64,000 nucleotides of DNA from contig NZ_CP080437.1 in the NCBI RefSeq assembly GCF_021216655.1, positions 2,108,001 to 2,172,000 of the forward strand, written 5' to 3'. The stretch comes from Clavibacter michiganensis. GTDB taxonomy: Bacteria > Actinomycetota > Actinomycetes > Actinomycetales > Microbacteriaceae. The position numbers were made by a program, and so were the translations under genes. The notes beneath the pieces were generated by a model. That model saw nothing but the letters and a program-made list of their open reading frames with translations. It was not told the DNA's origin and did not search any database. Shown piece by piece: positions 1 to 8,337 of this stretch (the stretch's first letter is position 1; every line of letters starts with the position of its first letter).

Positions 1-599
1 CGGACGAGGAGGAGGGCGGACGCCGCGCGGTCGACCTCCTCGCCGCCGCCGGCCACTCCGATGGGATCGCGCTCCTCGGCAGCGACATCGCGACCGAGCG
101 GAGCTTCTTCCGCTCGGAGACGGTGGCGCGTCGCCTGCACGGGATCCGCGCGGAGATGGCCGAGCTCGGCCTGCGCTTCGCGGCCGAGCGGTCGTGCGGG
201 GACTGGGAGCCGGACGCCGGCTACGAGGCCGCGGGCGCGATCCTGGACGCGGCGCCCGGGACCCGCGCGATCCTCTGCCTGAACGACCGCCTGGCGTTCG
301 GGGCGTACCAGGCGTGCCAGGAGCGCGGGATCCGCGTCGGCATCGACGTCTCGCTCGTCGGCTTCGACAACGACGAGCTGGCGTCCTACCTGCGGCCCGG
401 CCTCACGACCATCGCCCTCCCTCACGAGGAGATGGGACGAGAGGCCGTTCGTCTCGTCCTGCGCGACGCCGAGCCGGGCGAGCGCCTCGTGGGGATGCCC
501 ATGGTCGAGCGCGGCTCGATCGCCCCGGTCACGCCGGCGGACAGCGGCACGGCCCGGGTCGCTGCCGCGCGCATGGCGGCCCTGGCGGCGTCGGCCTGA
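1..599 (+). CDS. LacI-family transcriptional regulator, C-terminal part
   Basis: The reading frame is open from the window edge and ends at 599, so the N-terminal helix-turn-helix lies outside. What remains is the effector-binding, periplasmic-binding-protein-like domain. The typical segments are CLNDRLAFGAYQACQERG, VSLVGFDNDELASYLRPG and the closing LTTIALPHEEMGREAVRLV, which are the LacI/PurR-type order of small-molecule pocket and dimer face. The ligand cannot be told from this fragment and the regulated genes are not visible. The next gene is on the opposite strand and ends just downstream, so this is the last gene of its unit. Confidence 0.85.
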   Translation, partial: DEEEGGRRAVDLLAAAGHSDGIALLGSDIATERSFFRSETVARRLHGIRAEMAELGLRFAAERSCGDWEPDAGYEAAGAILDAAPGTRAILCLNDRLAFGAYQACQERGIRVGIDVSLVGFDNDELASYLRPGLTTIALPHEEMGREAVRLVLRDAEPGERLVGMPMVERGSIAPVTPADSGTARVAAARMAALAASA

Positions 600-624
600 C
601 AGAGGGCACCGCGGCCGCGCCGGC

Positions 625-1221
625 CTACTCTCCCGCGGCCGCCGCCAGCGCCCGCTCCATCACGTGATCCGTCTCCACCGCGTCCGACAGCCGGAACGAC
701 CGCGTGCCCACGATGTGGAAGCCGCTGCGCTCGTAGAACCGGATGGCGCGCGCGTTGTGCTCGTTGACGCCGAGCCAGATGCCGGCATCCGCGCCGAGGC
801 CGCGCTCCCCCGCGAGCTCGCGCGCGACGCGCAGCGTCTCCGCCATGAGAGGCCGCGCGACGCCGACCCCGTGCGACCCCGCCTCGACGTACACCTTGCT
901 CAGCTCGATCTCCGGCCGCAGCCGCAGCGCTCCCGCCACGTCGGCGTCCGCGGGCGGCGCCTGGACGACCATCGTGTAGCCGACCGGCCGTCCACCGACC
1001 TCCGCGAGCACGACCCGGTGCGCGGGATCCGCGAGGTGCTCCCGGAAGCGCGCGGGCGACAGCACGGTGCGGATGTGCTCCTCGATCGCGGCGGCCGTCG
1101 TGGTCGGCGGGCACGCGAGCGCGAAGGTGCGGGCGGCGAGGGCGGCCACCTCCTCCGCGTCGTCGGGCGTCGCGACGCGGAAGGAAGGGGCGGCGGGGGC
1201 GGCGGGATCCGGGGTGCTCAC
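625..1221 (-). CDS. GNAT-family N-acetyltransferase
   Basis: 198 residues with the acetyl-CoA fold. The acceptor-strand and pyrophosphate loop region is VYVEAGSHGVGVARPLM (about 110-126), a variant of the Q/R-x-x-G-x-G/A loop. It is followed by NEHNARAIRFYERSGF (about 153-168), the usual C-terminal motif of GNAT enzymes. The substrate (small molecule, peptide or protein amine) cannot be deduced. The start is GTG at 1221: a TAGGCT hexamer lies exactly 6 bases upstream and no ribosome binding site is present, which suggests a leaderless transcript. It stands alone between the LacI fragment and the rplA terminator. Confidence 0.85.
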   Translation of the reverse strand: MSTPDPAAPAAPSFRVATPDDAEEVAALAARTFALACPPTTTAAAIEEHIRTVLSPARFREHLADPAHRVVLAEVGGRPVGYTMVVQAPPADADVAGALRLRPEIELSKVYVEAGSHGVGVARPLMAETLRVARELAGERGLGADAGIWLGVNEHNARAIRFYERSGFHIVGTRSFRLSDAVETDHVMERALAAAAGE

Positions 1222-1258
1222 CTTGCGAGCCTAGGCAGCCGCGCGGCCCGGGAACGAC

Positions 1259-1286
1259 GGAAGGGCCCGCCGAGGCGAGCCCTTCC
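1259..1286 (-). terminator. Hairpin after rplA
   Basis: The arms GGAAGGGC and GCCCTTCC pair around a 12-base GC-rich loop that can pair further. It lies about 40 bases past the rplA stop codon, where the end of the secE-nusG-rplK-rplA unit is expected. There is no strong U tract, as is common in GC-rich actinobacteria. Confidence 0.6.
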
Positions 1287-1325
1287 TGTGCTGCTGGTCG
1301 TGCGTGCGCTTCTCGCGCGGCGGTG

Positions 1326-2012
1326 CTAGATGGAGTTGACGTCCACCGGGATGCCGGGGCCGAAGGTCGTGGAGACCGTGGCCTTCTGCACGTAGCGGCC
1401 CTTCGAGGAGGACGGCTTGAGGCGGACGATCTCCTCGAGCGCTGCGCCGACGTTCTCCGAGAGCTGCTCGGGCGAGAAGCTCGCCTTGCCCACCACGAAG
1501 TGGACGTTCGCGTGCTTGTCGACGCGGAACTCGATCTTGCCGCCCTTGATGTCGGACACCGCGCGCGCGACGTCCGGGGTGACCGTGCCGGTCTTCGGGT
1601 TGGGCATGAGGCCACGCGGGCCGAGCACCTTGCCGAGACGACCGACCTTGCCCATGAGCTCTGGCGTCGAGACGGCGGAGTCGAACGACGTGTAGCCGCC
1701 CGCCACCTTCTCGATGAGCTCGTCGCCGCCGACCTCGTCGGCGCCGGCGGCGATGGCCGCCTCGGCCGCGGGGCCCGTCGCGAAGACGATGACGCGGGCG
1801 GTCTTGCCGGTACCGTGAGGAAGGATGACGGTGCCGCGGACCATCTGGTCTGCCTTGCGGGGGTCGACGCCGAGCTTGAGCGCGACCTCGACGGTGCTGT
1901 CGAACTTGCTGGAACCGGTCTCGCGCGCGAGCTCGACGGCCTCCGAGGCGGTGTACGCCTTGGCGGGATCGATCTTCTCGGCTGCGGCCCGGTAGGCCTT
2001 TGACTTCGCCAT
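1326..2012 (-). CDS. rplA: 50S ribosomal protein L1
   Basis: 228 residues, the normal length. The start [18 protein letters not shown], the central [13 protein letters not shown] loop and the end [14 protein letters not shown] are diagnostic of L1. The protein binds 23S rRNA at the mobile L1 stalk and helps release of deacylated tRNA. In many bacteria it also represses its own operon by binding the mRNA; that is known for the family and not shown here. ATG start with the ribosome binding site GGAGAC. It is the last gene of the secE-nusG-rplK-rplA operon, 99 bases after rplK. Confidence 0.98.
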   Translation of the reverse strand: MAKSKAYRAAAEKIDPAKAYTASEAVELARETGSSKFDSTVEVALKLGVDPRKADQMVRGTVILPHGTGKTARVIVFATGPAAEAAIAAGADEVGGDELIEKVAGGYTSFDSAVSTPELMGKVGRLGKVLGPRGLMPNPKTGTVTPDVARAVSDIKGGKIEFRVDKHANVHFVVGKASFSPEQLSENVGAALEEIVRLKPSSSKGRYVQKATVSTTFGPGIPVDVNSI

Positions 2013-2111
2013 TCGTGTCTCCTGTTTCGAGAGTGCGGTTGATGTGAGCCTGGCCGGCTCTCCCGCGTGATGCTGGAGCGGATCCCGGTCGGGAGCCGCG
2101 GGTGGTGGAGG

Positions 2112-2543
2112 CTAGGCCTCGACCGTGATGCCCATGGAGCGGGCGGTGCCGGCGATGATCTTCGCCGCGGCGTCGATGTCGTTGGCGTTGAGGTCGGCCT
2201 GCTTCTGCTCGGCGATCTCGCGGACCTGGTCCATCGTGAGCTTCGCGACCTTGACCGTGTGCGGCGTGCCCGAGCCCTTGGCGACTCCGGCGGCCTTCTT
2301 GATGAGCTCCGCGGCCGGGGGCGTCTTGAGGATGAACGTGAACGTCCGGTCCTCGTAGACGGTGATCTCGACGGGGATGACGTTCCCGCGCTGAGCCTCG
2401 GTCTGGGCGTTGTACGCCTTGCAGAACTCCATGATGTTGACGCCGTGCTGTCCCAGCGCCGGCCCGATGGGCGGTGCGGGGTTGGCGGCGCCGGCCTTGA
2501 TCTGCAGCTTGATCAGACCCGTGACCTTCTTCTTCGGTGCCAT
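2112..2543 (-). CDS. rplK: 50S ribosomal protein L11
   Basis: 143 residues starting [18 protein letters not shown], with the conserved [21 protein letters not shown] segment (N-terminal domain that contacts GTPase factors) and a C-terminal rRNA-binding domain ending [14 protein letters not shown]11 forms the base of the stalk with L10/L12 and is needed for the RelA stringent response in general. The ATG at 2543 follows AAGGAAGAGAA, a clear ribosome binding site. It sits between nusG and rplA, the universal order. Confidence 0.98.
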   Translation of the reverse strand: MAPKKKVTGLIKLQIKAGAANPAPPIGPALGQHGVNIMEFCKAYNAQTEAQRGNVIPVEITVYEDRTFTFILKTPPAAELIKKAAGVAKGSGTPHTVKVAKLTMDQVREIAEQKQADLNANDIDAAAKIIAGTARSMGITVEA

Positions 2544-2596
2544 TTCTCTTCCTTCTTCTTGATTGCTAGATCGAGCGGGCCGCGCGGCCCGACCGC

Positions 2597-3619
2597 CTAG
2601 AGCTTGGTGACCTGGTCGAAGCTGAGCTCGACCGGGGTCTCGCGCTCGAACAGGGAGACGAGCACCGTGAGCTTGCCGCTCTCGGGCTTGATCTCGCTGA
2701 TGGAGCCGGGGAGGCCCGCGAACGAGCCCTCCTTGATCGTGATGGTCTCGCCGATCTCGAAGTCGACCTCGGCGGCGACGACGCGCTGCGCCTGGCCGCC
2801 CCTGGTGGGCTGGCCCTTGACCTGCGCCACCTCCTTGATCTCGACGAGGCTCTTCAGCATGGAGAAGGCCTCCTCGAAGCGGAGGGGCGTGGGGTTGTGG
2901 GCGTTGCCCACGAAGCCCGTGACGCCGGGGGTGTGGCGGACGACCGACCAGCTGTCCTCGTTGAGGGCCATGCGCACCAGCACGTAGCCGGGGATGCGCA
3001 CGCGGTTGACCATCTTGCGCTGGCCGTTCTTGATCTCGACGACGTCCTCCATCGGGACCTCGATCTGGTAGATGTCGTCCTCCATGTTGAGCGACACCAT
3101 GCGGTTCTCGATGTTGCTCTTCACGCGACGCTCGAAGCCCGCGTAGGAGTGGATGACGTACCACTTGCCCGGCTTGGAGCGGAGCTCCTTGCGGAAGTCC
3201 TCGTAGGGGTCGACCTCGGCGTCGTCCTCGTCGGGGACCAGGTCGGCCTCGGCCTCCGCGATGTCGTCCGCCGTGGCGGGCGAGACGTCGGCGGGCTCGA
3301 GGGCCTCCTCGGCCGCCTCCTCCTCCGCCTCGTCGTCGGTCGCCTCGACGGCGGCCTCGGCCTCGTCGGGCGAGTCGATGTCGAGGGCGTCCTCGACGAT
3401 GGCGTCGGCCTCGGGGTCCTCGACGGACTCCATCGCGTCGAGCGCCGCCGTCAGGTCGGTCTCGACCGAGTCGGACTCGACGTGCAGTGCGGTGTGCTCC
3501 GCCGCGTCCGAGCTCTCCTCGGAGGACTCGATGGCGTGGCCCTCCTGGACCTCGTCCACCTCGGAGGACTGCTCCGCCGCGGGGGCGAGGTCGACGTCGT
3601 CGCGCTTGCTCTCAGCCAA
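2597..3619 (-). CDS. nusG: Transcription elongation/antitermination factor NusG with long acidic N-terminus
   Basis: The last 190 residues are typical NusG: an NGN domain from about residue 152 ([20 protein letters not shown]) and a KOW domain (about 289-316, [18 protein letters not shown]). NusG binds RNA polymerase and couples it to the ribosome or Rho. Before it lies an extension of about 150 residues made mostly of E, D, A and S. Acidic extensions of this kind are known in actinobacterial NusG, but this one is long. No ATG exists in frame near the 5' end; the best start is TTG at 3619, which has GAGGGAAG 8-9 bases upstream. The next in-frame ATG is about residue 63, so the exact start is uncertain. 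Confidence 0.95.
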   Translation of the reverse strand: MAESKRDDVDLAPAAEQSSEVDEVQEGHAIESSEESSDAAEHTALHVESDSVETDLTAALDAMESVEDPEADAIVEDALDIDSPDEAEAAVEATDDEAEEEAAEEALEPADVSPATADDIAEAEADLVPDEDDAEVDPYEDFRKELRSKPGKWYVIHSYAGFERRVKSNIENRMVSLNMEDDIYQIEVPMEDVVEIKNGQRKMVNRVRIPGYVLVRMALNEDSWSVVRHTPGVTGFVGNAHNPTPLRFEEAFSMLKSLVEIKEVAQVKGQPTRGGQAQRVVAAEVDFEIGETITIKEGSFAGLPGSISEIKPESGKLTVLVSLFERETPVELSFDQVTKL

Positions 3620-3806
3620 TGGATCTACTTCCCTCGTTCTTCGTCGTGCGTTGCCGTTCTGTGCCGTGCTGGTCCCGGGCGCCGGGCCGCGCGGATGCGG
3701 GACCCGCGGGTGCCCGCGCCGCTGCCGTGCTCCGCGCGCGTGGACCCGTGGTCCGCACGCCGCGCGCGTCTACGGCCCGTGCCGCCTCCGCGTGGAGGCC
3801 CTGGTG

Positions 3807-4079
3807 CTAGGCGCCGTTGCCGAACACCACGATGGCGAGGTACCCGAACAGCTGGTCGAGGAGCGAGACGATCACCATCATGACGATGACGAAGGCCAGC
3901 ACCACTCCCGTGAACGTCAGCAGCTCCTTGCGGGTGGGGGTGACCACCTTCTTGAGCTCCTGCACGACCTGCTTGATGAAGAGCACCAGCCGGGCGAAGG
4001 GGTTGCGTCGTGCGTCCCGCTGCTCGCGAGCCTGCGCGACGATCTCCTCGCTCGGCTCGTCGACGATCTTCCGCGCCAC
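3807..4079 (-). CDS. secE: Preprotein translocase subunit SecE
   Basis: 90 residues. A charged cytoplasmic N-terminus is followed by the amphipathic stretch [21 protein letters not shown], the SecE signature, and one transmembrane helix (about residues 52-75). SecE clamps SecY in the SecYEG channel. GTG start at 4079 with GGAAGGGA upstream. It is the first protein gene after tRNA-Trp and the head of the nusG-rplK-rplA unit; the 187-base gap to nusG shows no further gene. Confidence 0.96.
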   Translation of the reverse strand: MARKIVDEPSEEIVAQAREQRDARRNPFARLVLFIKQVVQELKKVVTPTRKELLTFTGVVLAFVIVMMVIVSLLDQLFGYLAIVVFGNGA

Positions 4080-4165
4080 GCGTGGGTCCCTTCCTGCATT
4101 GCTCGGCTCCGCCCGGAGTTCGGGCGAGCCGCGATGTCACGTGCCCGGGGACCCGTTCCATCTAG

Positions 4166-4238
4166 CAGGGCGGACAGGACTCGAACCTGCAACCTGCGGT
4201 TTTGGAGACCGCTGCTCTACCAATTGAGCCACCACCCT
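4166..4238 (-). tRNA. tRNA-Trp (CCA)
   Basis: A cloverleaf can be drawn: acceptor AGGGTGG with CCGCCCT (one G-T pair), D arm GCTC..GAGC, anticodon loop CTCCAAA giving CCA, T arm with GGTTCGAGTCC. The discriminator is G and CCA is not encoded. The position directly before secE is conserved in actinobacteria. Confidence 0.96.
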
Positions 4239-4333
4239 CTGCGTCGACACCCGCCTGCCTTCATGCGCCACGTCCGTGCGAGCACGGACGGAAGAAGGCG
4301 CGGAAGAGCATGGCGGAGATACCGACCCGGACG

Positions 4334-4339
4334 AGTGTA
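4334..4339 (-). promoter_or_regulatory. Possible -10 element for tRNA-Trp/secE operon
   Basis: On the minus strand the hexamer TACACT is preceded by TGG, an extended -10 look. It lies about 95 bases before the tRNA. No good -35 is visible at the proper distance, so this is only a candidate. Confidence 0.35.
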
Positions 4340-4427
4340 CCAGCATCCGCGGGCGCACGGTCGGGCGGCGGCATGGCGGTCGCCGGCACCCGCGTGGCGC
4401 CGGGCGCGGATGCCTATGCTCACATGC

Positions 4428-5645
4428 ATGGCCGAACCGCAGAGCACCGTCCCCCTCAGCCGCGTCTCCACCCGCATCGGATCCATCGCCGAGTCCGCGA
4501 CCCTCAAGGTCGACGGCAAGGCCAAGGCCCTGCAGGCCGCCGGACGCCCCGTCATCAGCTTCGCGGCGGGCGAGCCCGACTTCCCGACGCCCGACTACGT
4601 GGTCGAGGCCGCGGTCGAGGCCGCGCGGGATCCCCGCAACCACCGCTACACCGCGGCGGCCGGCCTGCCCGACCTCCGCGAGGCGATCGCCGAGAAGACC
4701 CGCGTCTCCTCGGGCCTCGACGTGGGCATCGACCGGATCATCGTCACCAACGGCGGCAAGCAGGCCGTCTACCAGGCCTTCCAGACCCTGCTCGACCCGG
4801 GCGACGAGGTCCTCGTGCCCACGCCGTACTGGACCACCTACCCCGAGGCGATCCGGCTCGCGGGAGGCGTGCCCGTGGACGTCTTCGCGGGCGCCGACCA
4901 GGGCTACCTCGTGACGGTCGAGCAGCTCGAGGCCGCGTGGACGCCGCGCACCAAGGTGCTGCTGTTCGTCTCGCCGTCGAACCCGACCGGCGCCGTCTAC
5001 TCGCGGGAGCAGACCCGGGAGATCGGCGAGTGGGCGGAGTCGAAGGGCCTCTGGGTCATCAGCGACGAGATCTACCAGGACCTCGTCTACGACGGGGCCG
5101 AGGCTGCGAGCATCGTCGACGTGGTGCCGGCGCTCGCCGACCGCACGATCCTCGTCAACGGCGTCGCCAAGACGTACGCGATGACCGGATGGCGCGTGGG
5201 GTGGATGGTCGGCCCGGCCGACGCCATCAAGGCAGCCGGCAACCTGCAGTCGCACCTCTCCTCGAACGTCTCGAACGTCTCGCAGCGCGCGGCCATCGCG
5301 GCGCTCCGCGGACCGCGCGACACCGTCGAGAAGATGCGCGAGGCCTTCGACCGCCGCCGCCGCACGATCGTCGCCGAGCTCGACGCCATCCCCGGATTCG
5401 TCACGCCCACCCCGCAGGGCGCGTTCTACGTGTACCCCGACGTGACGGGCCTCTTCGGCCGCGACATCGACGGCGTCACGCCGACCACCTCGCTCGAGGT
5501 CGCCGACGTGCTGCTCGAGAAGGCGGAGGTCGCCGCGGTCCCCGGCGAGGCGTTCGGCCCGAGCGGCTTCCTGCGGTTCAGCTACGCGCTCGGCGACGAT
5601 GCGCTGCTCGAGGGCGTGCGCCGGATCCGCGACCTGCTGGCCTGA
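4428..5645 (+). CDS. aspC: Aspartate/aromatic aminotransferase, PLP fold type I
   Basis: 405 residues. The PLP lysine is K248 in [17 protein letters not shown], with R256 in the same motif and the substrate loop [10 protein letters not shown] at about 182-191. These are the marks of class I/II aminotransferases of the AspB type, which move the amino group between aspartate and 2-oxoglutarate. Related aminotransferases share these motifs, so the exact amino acid is less sure. Start: the ATG at 4428 is exactly 7 bases after TATGCT and lacks a ribosome binding site, so a leaderless message is likely; another in-frame ATG lies 12 bases upstream. The gene runs away from tRNA-Trp and toward murB. 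Confidence 0.9.
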   Translation: MAEPQSTVPLSRVSTRIGSIAESATLKVDGKAKALQAAGRPVISFAAGEPDFPTPDYVVEAAVEAARDPRNHRYTAAAGLPDLREAIAEKTRVSSGLDVGIDRIIVTNGGKQAVYQAFQTLLDPGDEVLVPTPYWTTYPEAIRLAGGVPVDVFAGADQGYLVTVEQLEAAWTPRTKVLLFVSPSNPTGAVYSREQTREIGEWAESKGLWVISDEIYQDLVYDGAEAASIVDVVPALADRTILVNGVAKTYAMTGWRVGWMVGPADAIKAAGNLQSHLSSNVSNVSQRAAIAALRGPRDTVEKMREAFDRRRRTIVAELDAIPGFVTPTPQGAFYVYPDVTGLFGRDIDGVTPTTSLEVADVLLEKAEVAAVPGEAFGPSGFLRFSYALGDDALLEGVRRIRDLLA

Positions 5646-5678
5646 TCCGCCGTCCGGCCCCCGCGGGTCGGCCCGCCC

Positions 5679-6833
5679 CTAGAGCGCGAGGCCGACCAGC
5701 ACGGGCTCGGGCTGCAGGATCACGCCGTGCTCGCTCATCACGCGGCCCTGCACGTAGCGCGCGAGGGCGGCGACGTCCTCTGCGGTCGCGGTGCCGCGGT
5801 TGGTGAGCGCGAGCGTGTGCTTCGAGGAGACGGCCGCGCCGGATCCCGGCAGCCGGAACCCGCGACTGACGCCCGAGCGCTCGATGAGCCAGGCGGCGCT
5901 GAGCTTCACGCCCGCGGGCTCGCGGCGGCGTCGCGCGGCGGCCTCGCGCTCGATCGCGTCGGCGACCTCCCACGCGTCGCCGAGCGGCACGACGAGGTCC
6001 TGGGGCGGATCCTCCTGCGGCCAGCGCGGGGCGTCGGCCGGGAGCGTCCGCGCGAACGCGGCGCTGACGATGGGGTTCGTGAAGAACGAGCCCGCGCTCC
6101 AGGTGTCGTGGTCCGCGTCGTCGAGCACCATGCCCTTGGAGGCACGGAGGGCGAGCACCGTCTGGCGCACGCGGGCGACGGGGACGCGGTCGCCGAGCTC
6201 GACGCCGAGCGCGCCGGCGAGCTGCGGGTACGCGACGGGCAGGCCGAGCTCGTCGGGCCCATCGCCGCGGGTGAGCGCGAAGTCGACCGAGAGCACGACG
6301 CCCACGCGGCCGCGCTTGAGCGCGGAGGTGCGGTAGCCGAGGCCGAGGTCGGCGGCGCCCAGCCGCTCGACCTCGCCGGTCTCGTAGTCGAGGAAGTCGA
6401 TCGCCTCCAGCACGTCGGCGACCTCCTGTCCGTACGCCCCGATGTTCTGCACGGGCGAGGCACCGGTGGATCCGGGGATCCCCGAGAGCGCCTCGAGCCC
6501 GGCGAGGCCGTCGGCCACCGTGCGCGCGACGAGCGCGTCCCACGGCTCGCCGGCCTGCACCCGGACGAGGACGGTGCCGTCGGCCCGCTCCTCGCCGACC
6601 TCGACGCCGCGGGTCGCGATGCGGATGACGGTGCCCTCGACGCCCTCGTCCGAGATGAGGGAGTTGGATCCGCCGCCGAGGACCATCCAGTCCTCGCCCA
6701 CGGCCCACAGGCCGAGGAGGGTGTCGACGAGCTCGTCGCGCTCGCTCACGGTGACGAGCTCCTCCGCGGGGCCGCCGACGCGCAGCGTCGTGAGCTCGGC
6801 GAGCGGGGCGTCGCGGTGGGTCTCGATCGTCAC
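5679..6833 (-). CDS. murB: UDP-N-acetylmuramate dehydrogenase (UDP-N-acetylenolpyruvoylglucosamine reductase)
   Basis: 384 residues. FAD-binding motifs TTLRVGGPAEEL near the N-terminus and VLGGGSNSLISDEG, then GIPGSTGASPVQNIGAYGQE, the catalytic serine region SAGSFFTNP, and the C-terminal GTATAEDV and LQPEPVLVG. MurB makes UDP-MurNAc, the second committed step of peptidoglycan synthesis, in the cytoplasm with NADPH. GTG start at 6833, only 7 bases after the stop of the MaoC gene, so it is the third gene of that unit. It converges with aspC. Confidence 0.96.
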   Translation of the reverse strand: MTIETHRDAPLAELTTLRVGGPAEELVTVSERDELVDTLLGLWAVGEDWMVLGGGSNSLISDEGVEGTVIRIATRGVEVGEERADGTVLVRVQAGEPWDALVARTVADGLAGLEALSGIPGSTGASPVQNIGAYGQEVADVLEAIDFLDYETGEVERLGAADLGLGYRTSALKRGRVGVVLSVDFALTRGDGPDELGLPVAYPQLAGALGVELGDRVPVARVRQTVLALRASKGMVLDDADHDTWSAGSFFTNPIVSAAFARTLPADAPRWPQEDPPQDLVVPLGDAWEVADAIEREAAARRRREPAGVKLSAAWLIERSGVSRGFRLPGSGAAVSSKHTLALTNRGTATAEDVAALARYVQGRVMSEHGVILQPEPVLVGLAL

Positions 6834-6840
6834 GGGGGCC

Positions 6841-7275
6841 CTACGCCAGCCGGACCTGCGCCTGGGCACGCCCGAGGACGGTCTTGCCGTCGACGGACAC
6901 GGCGATGTCGATGCGCACGGTGCCGGCCTCGGCGTCGATCGCGCCGACCTTCGCGACGATGACCAGATCCTGGCCGTCGGCGGGATCCACGACCACGGGC
7001 CGGGTGAACCGCACGCCGTAGGAGACGATGCGCGAGGGATCCCCCGCCCAGTCGGCGACGGGCTGCACGGCCTGGCCCATGGTGAGCATCCCGTGGGCGA
7101 GGACGCCCGGCAACCCGACCGACGCGGCCACGTCGTCGCGGTAGTGGATGGGGTTGAAGTCGCCCGATGCGCCCGCGTAGTGGACGAGGGAGTCGCGCGT
7201 GAGGTGCACGGAGCGCTCCGCCACGACGTCACCCACGGCGAGGTCGGCGAGCACGGGCACGGCGGCGGCGCTCAC
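6841..7275 (-). CDS. MaoC-like (R)-hydratase/dehydratase, HadB-type
   Basis: 144 residues of hot-dog fold with the hydratase motif: GDFNPIHYRDDVAASVGLPGVLAHGMLTM contains the D-x5-H pair (D and H of DFNPIH). Such enzymes remove water from, or add it to, 3-hydroxyacyl thioesters. In mycobacteria the HadAB pair works in mycolate elongation; this organism is not expected to make mycolates, so its substrate is open. The GTG start overlaps the stop of the upstream gene by 4 bases, so the two are translationally coupled and probably form a heterodimer. Confidence 0.85.
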   Translation of the reverse strand: MSAAAVPVLADLAVGDVVAERSVHLTRDSLVHYAGASGDFNPIHYRDDVAASVGLPGVLAHGMLTMGQAVQPVADWAGDPSRIVSYGVRFTRPVVVDPADGQDLVIVAKVGAIDAEAGTVRIDIAVSVDGKTVLGRAQAQVRLA

Positions 7276-7721
7276 GCGTCGTCCCCGCGGACCACGAGGG
7301 TGGACACGGCCGTGACGACGTGCGCGCCGGATCCGTCGACCATGGCGGACTCGGCGGTCACCATCGCGTTGCCGCCGAGGGTCGCCACCTTCGTGACGGT
7401 GAGCGTCGCGGTGAGCTCGTCGCCCGCGACCACGGGCCGGGTGTACGTGAAGGCCTGCTCGCCGTGGACCACGCGGCTGTAGTCGATCCCGGTGTCCGGC
7501 TCGGCGAGGAGCTGCGTCACGGTCATCGCCTGCAGCACGACGGGGAAGGTGCTCGGCGCGACCACGTCGGCGTGGCCCGCGGCGCGCGCGGCCTCCGGGT
7601 CGAGGTGGACGGGGTGGGTGGCGCCGACGGCGCGAGCGAACTCGCGCACCTTCTCGCGTCCCACCAGGTACGGGGCGGCGGCGGGGAGCACGCGACCCTG
7701 GAGCTCTGGATTCACTGGCAC
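7272..7721 (-). CDS. MaoC N-terminal-like protein, HadA/UPF0336-type partner subunit
   Basis: 149 residues starting MPVNPELQGRVLPAAAPYLVGREKVREFARA. The family (FAS1-like dehydratase / UPF0336) has a hot-dog fold but generally lacks the full catalytic pair and supports the MaoC partner encoded just downstream (4-base overlap). The start is GTG at 7721, exactly 6 bases after TAGGAT without a ribosome binding site, so the hadA-hadB-murB message is probably leaderless. Two such genes before murB is the usual order in Microbacteriaceae as far as I recall. Confidence 0.85.
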   Translation of the reverse strand: MPVNPELQGRVLPAAAPYLVGREKVREFARAVGATHPVHLDPEAARAAGHADVVAPSTFPVVLQAMTVTQLLAEPDTGIDYSRVVHGEQAFTYTRPVVAGDELTATLTVTKVATLGGNAMVTAESAMVDGSGAHVVTAVSTLVVRGDDA

Positions 7722-7822
7722 CGGACGATCCTACGCGGCGACCGTCCGCATGCCCCAGGCGGGCCGCCTGGCCGTCGGGCACGCGAGAGCCCCGGCGCGG
7801 CGTCCTCCCCTGGTACGCGAGA

Positions 7823-7855
7823 GCCCCGGCCCCCACTTCTCGTGGGGACCGGGGC
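7823..7855 (-). terminator. Terminator of the 28-codon gene
   Basis: A 14-base stem (GCCCCGGCCCCCAC with GTGGGGACCGGGGC, one wobble) around a 5-base loop. It lies 36 bases past the stop of the small gene and ends its transcription before hadA. A 16-base direct repeat (ACGCGAGAGCCCCGGC) occurs about 35 bases apart at its edge. Confidence 0.75.
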
Positions 7856-7890
7856 CCGGGTCGCGATGCCGCTCGAGCGGCGTCAGCTGC

Positions 7891-7977
7891 CTACTGGCAG
7901 GAGTCGCACTGCAGGAGCTCCATGGGGTCGACGGGGATCGCGTAGCCGCCGACGGTGTCGTTGTCGTCGTAGTCCAT
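7891..7977 (-). CDS. 28-residue acidic peptide ending in CDSCQ, function unknown
   Basis: An open frame of 28 codons: an acidic start (five D and one N in the first seven residues), a GGYAIPVDPMELL middle and a C-terminal C-x-x-C ending CDSCQ. The ribosome binding site GGGAGG lies 7 bases before the ATG at 7977. It has its own sigma-70-like promoter (8118-8147), a 134-base leader and a strong terminator, so it looks like a real single-gene unit rather than chance. It is too short for normal gene callers. The two cysteines could bind a metal or form a disulfide. A peptide precursor is possible, but no modifying enzyme or exporter lies next to it. I do not recognise the family. Confidence 0.6.
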   Translation of the reverse strand: MDYDDNDTVGGYAIPVDPMELLQCDSCQ

Positions 7978-8111
7978 GGGTGCCTCCCGTTGTGTCTGGT
8001 CGGGAACCGCCGGTGCGGTTCCTCAGGTCTCGTGGCTCTCGCCCCGATGGCCTCCGGATCCGCGTCTTCGCGAGGATCCGGGTTGCTCGGCCACCCGGTG
8101 GGGCGGTGAGG
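7978..8111 (-). promoter_or_regulatory. Structured 5' leader of the 28-codon gene
   Basis: The region between the predicted transcription start (about 8111) and the ATG holds no other gene. A perfect hairpin GGAACCGC-loop-GCGGTTCC (8003-8022) ends 14 bases before the GGGAGG ribosome binding site. The leader is unusually long for this window, where many genes seem leaderless, so RNA-level control is possible. No known riboswitch was recognised. Confidence 0.45.
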
Positions 8112-8117
8112 TTCTCC

Positions 8118-8147
8118 ACTATATAACCCGAACTACAGACCTGTCAT
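8118..8147 (-). promoter_or_regulatory. Sigma-70-like promoter for the 28-codon gene
   Basis: On the minus strand, ATGACA (5 of 6 to TTGACA) is followed after 18 bases by TATAGT (5 of 6 to TATAAT); TATATA with a 16-base spacer overlaps it. The block is clearly AT-richer than its surroundings. A perfect palindrome lies directly upstream. Confidence 0.6.
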
Positions 8148-8148
8148 T

Positions 8149-8164
8149 CCACTACATGTAGTGG
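8149..8164. promoter_or_regulatory. Perfect 16-base palindrome, candidate operator
   Basis: CCACTACATGTAGTGG is a perfect inverted repeat located just upstream of the -35 element at 8142-8147. A matching half site CCACTATATA begins at 8116, over the -10, with a centre-to-centre distance of about 33 bases. The CACTA-N4-TAGTG form and the paired spacing resemble NrdR boxes, but I cannot assign the regulator. The stretch 8165-8289 holds no gene I can support. Confidence 0.55.
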
Positions 8165-8289
8165 TTCGGCGTGTCGCGGCGCCTTCCGCGTGGTCATGCG
8201 GATCCGGGCGCGCTGGCCGCATCCGGAGCTCGTGCGGACCCGGCGTGTCGCCCCATCACGGCCCGGGGCGCAGGACCAGGGGACGTGCG

Positions 8290-8320
8290 AGGGCCGCCGC
8301 GAACGCGTCGCGGCGGCCCT
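8290..8320 (-). terminator. Hairpin after the small acidic protein gene
   Basis: A perfect 13-base stem (AGGGCCGCCGCGA with TCGCGGCGGCCCT) and a 5-base loop, 17 bases past the stop codon. Confidence 0.7.
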
Positions 8321-8337
8321 CGTGTGCGAGGTGCGGA

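Noticed and set aside
7891..7977. The 28-codon peptide as a RiPP (lanthipeptide or similar) precursor
   Set aside because: Cysteines and small size are suggestive, but there is no modifying enzyme, protease or exporter within several kb, so I do not claim it.
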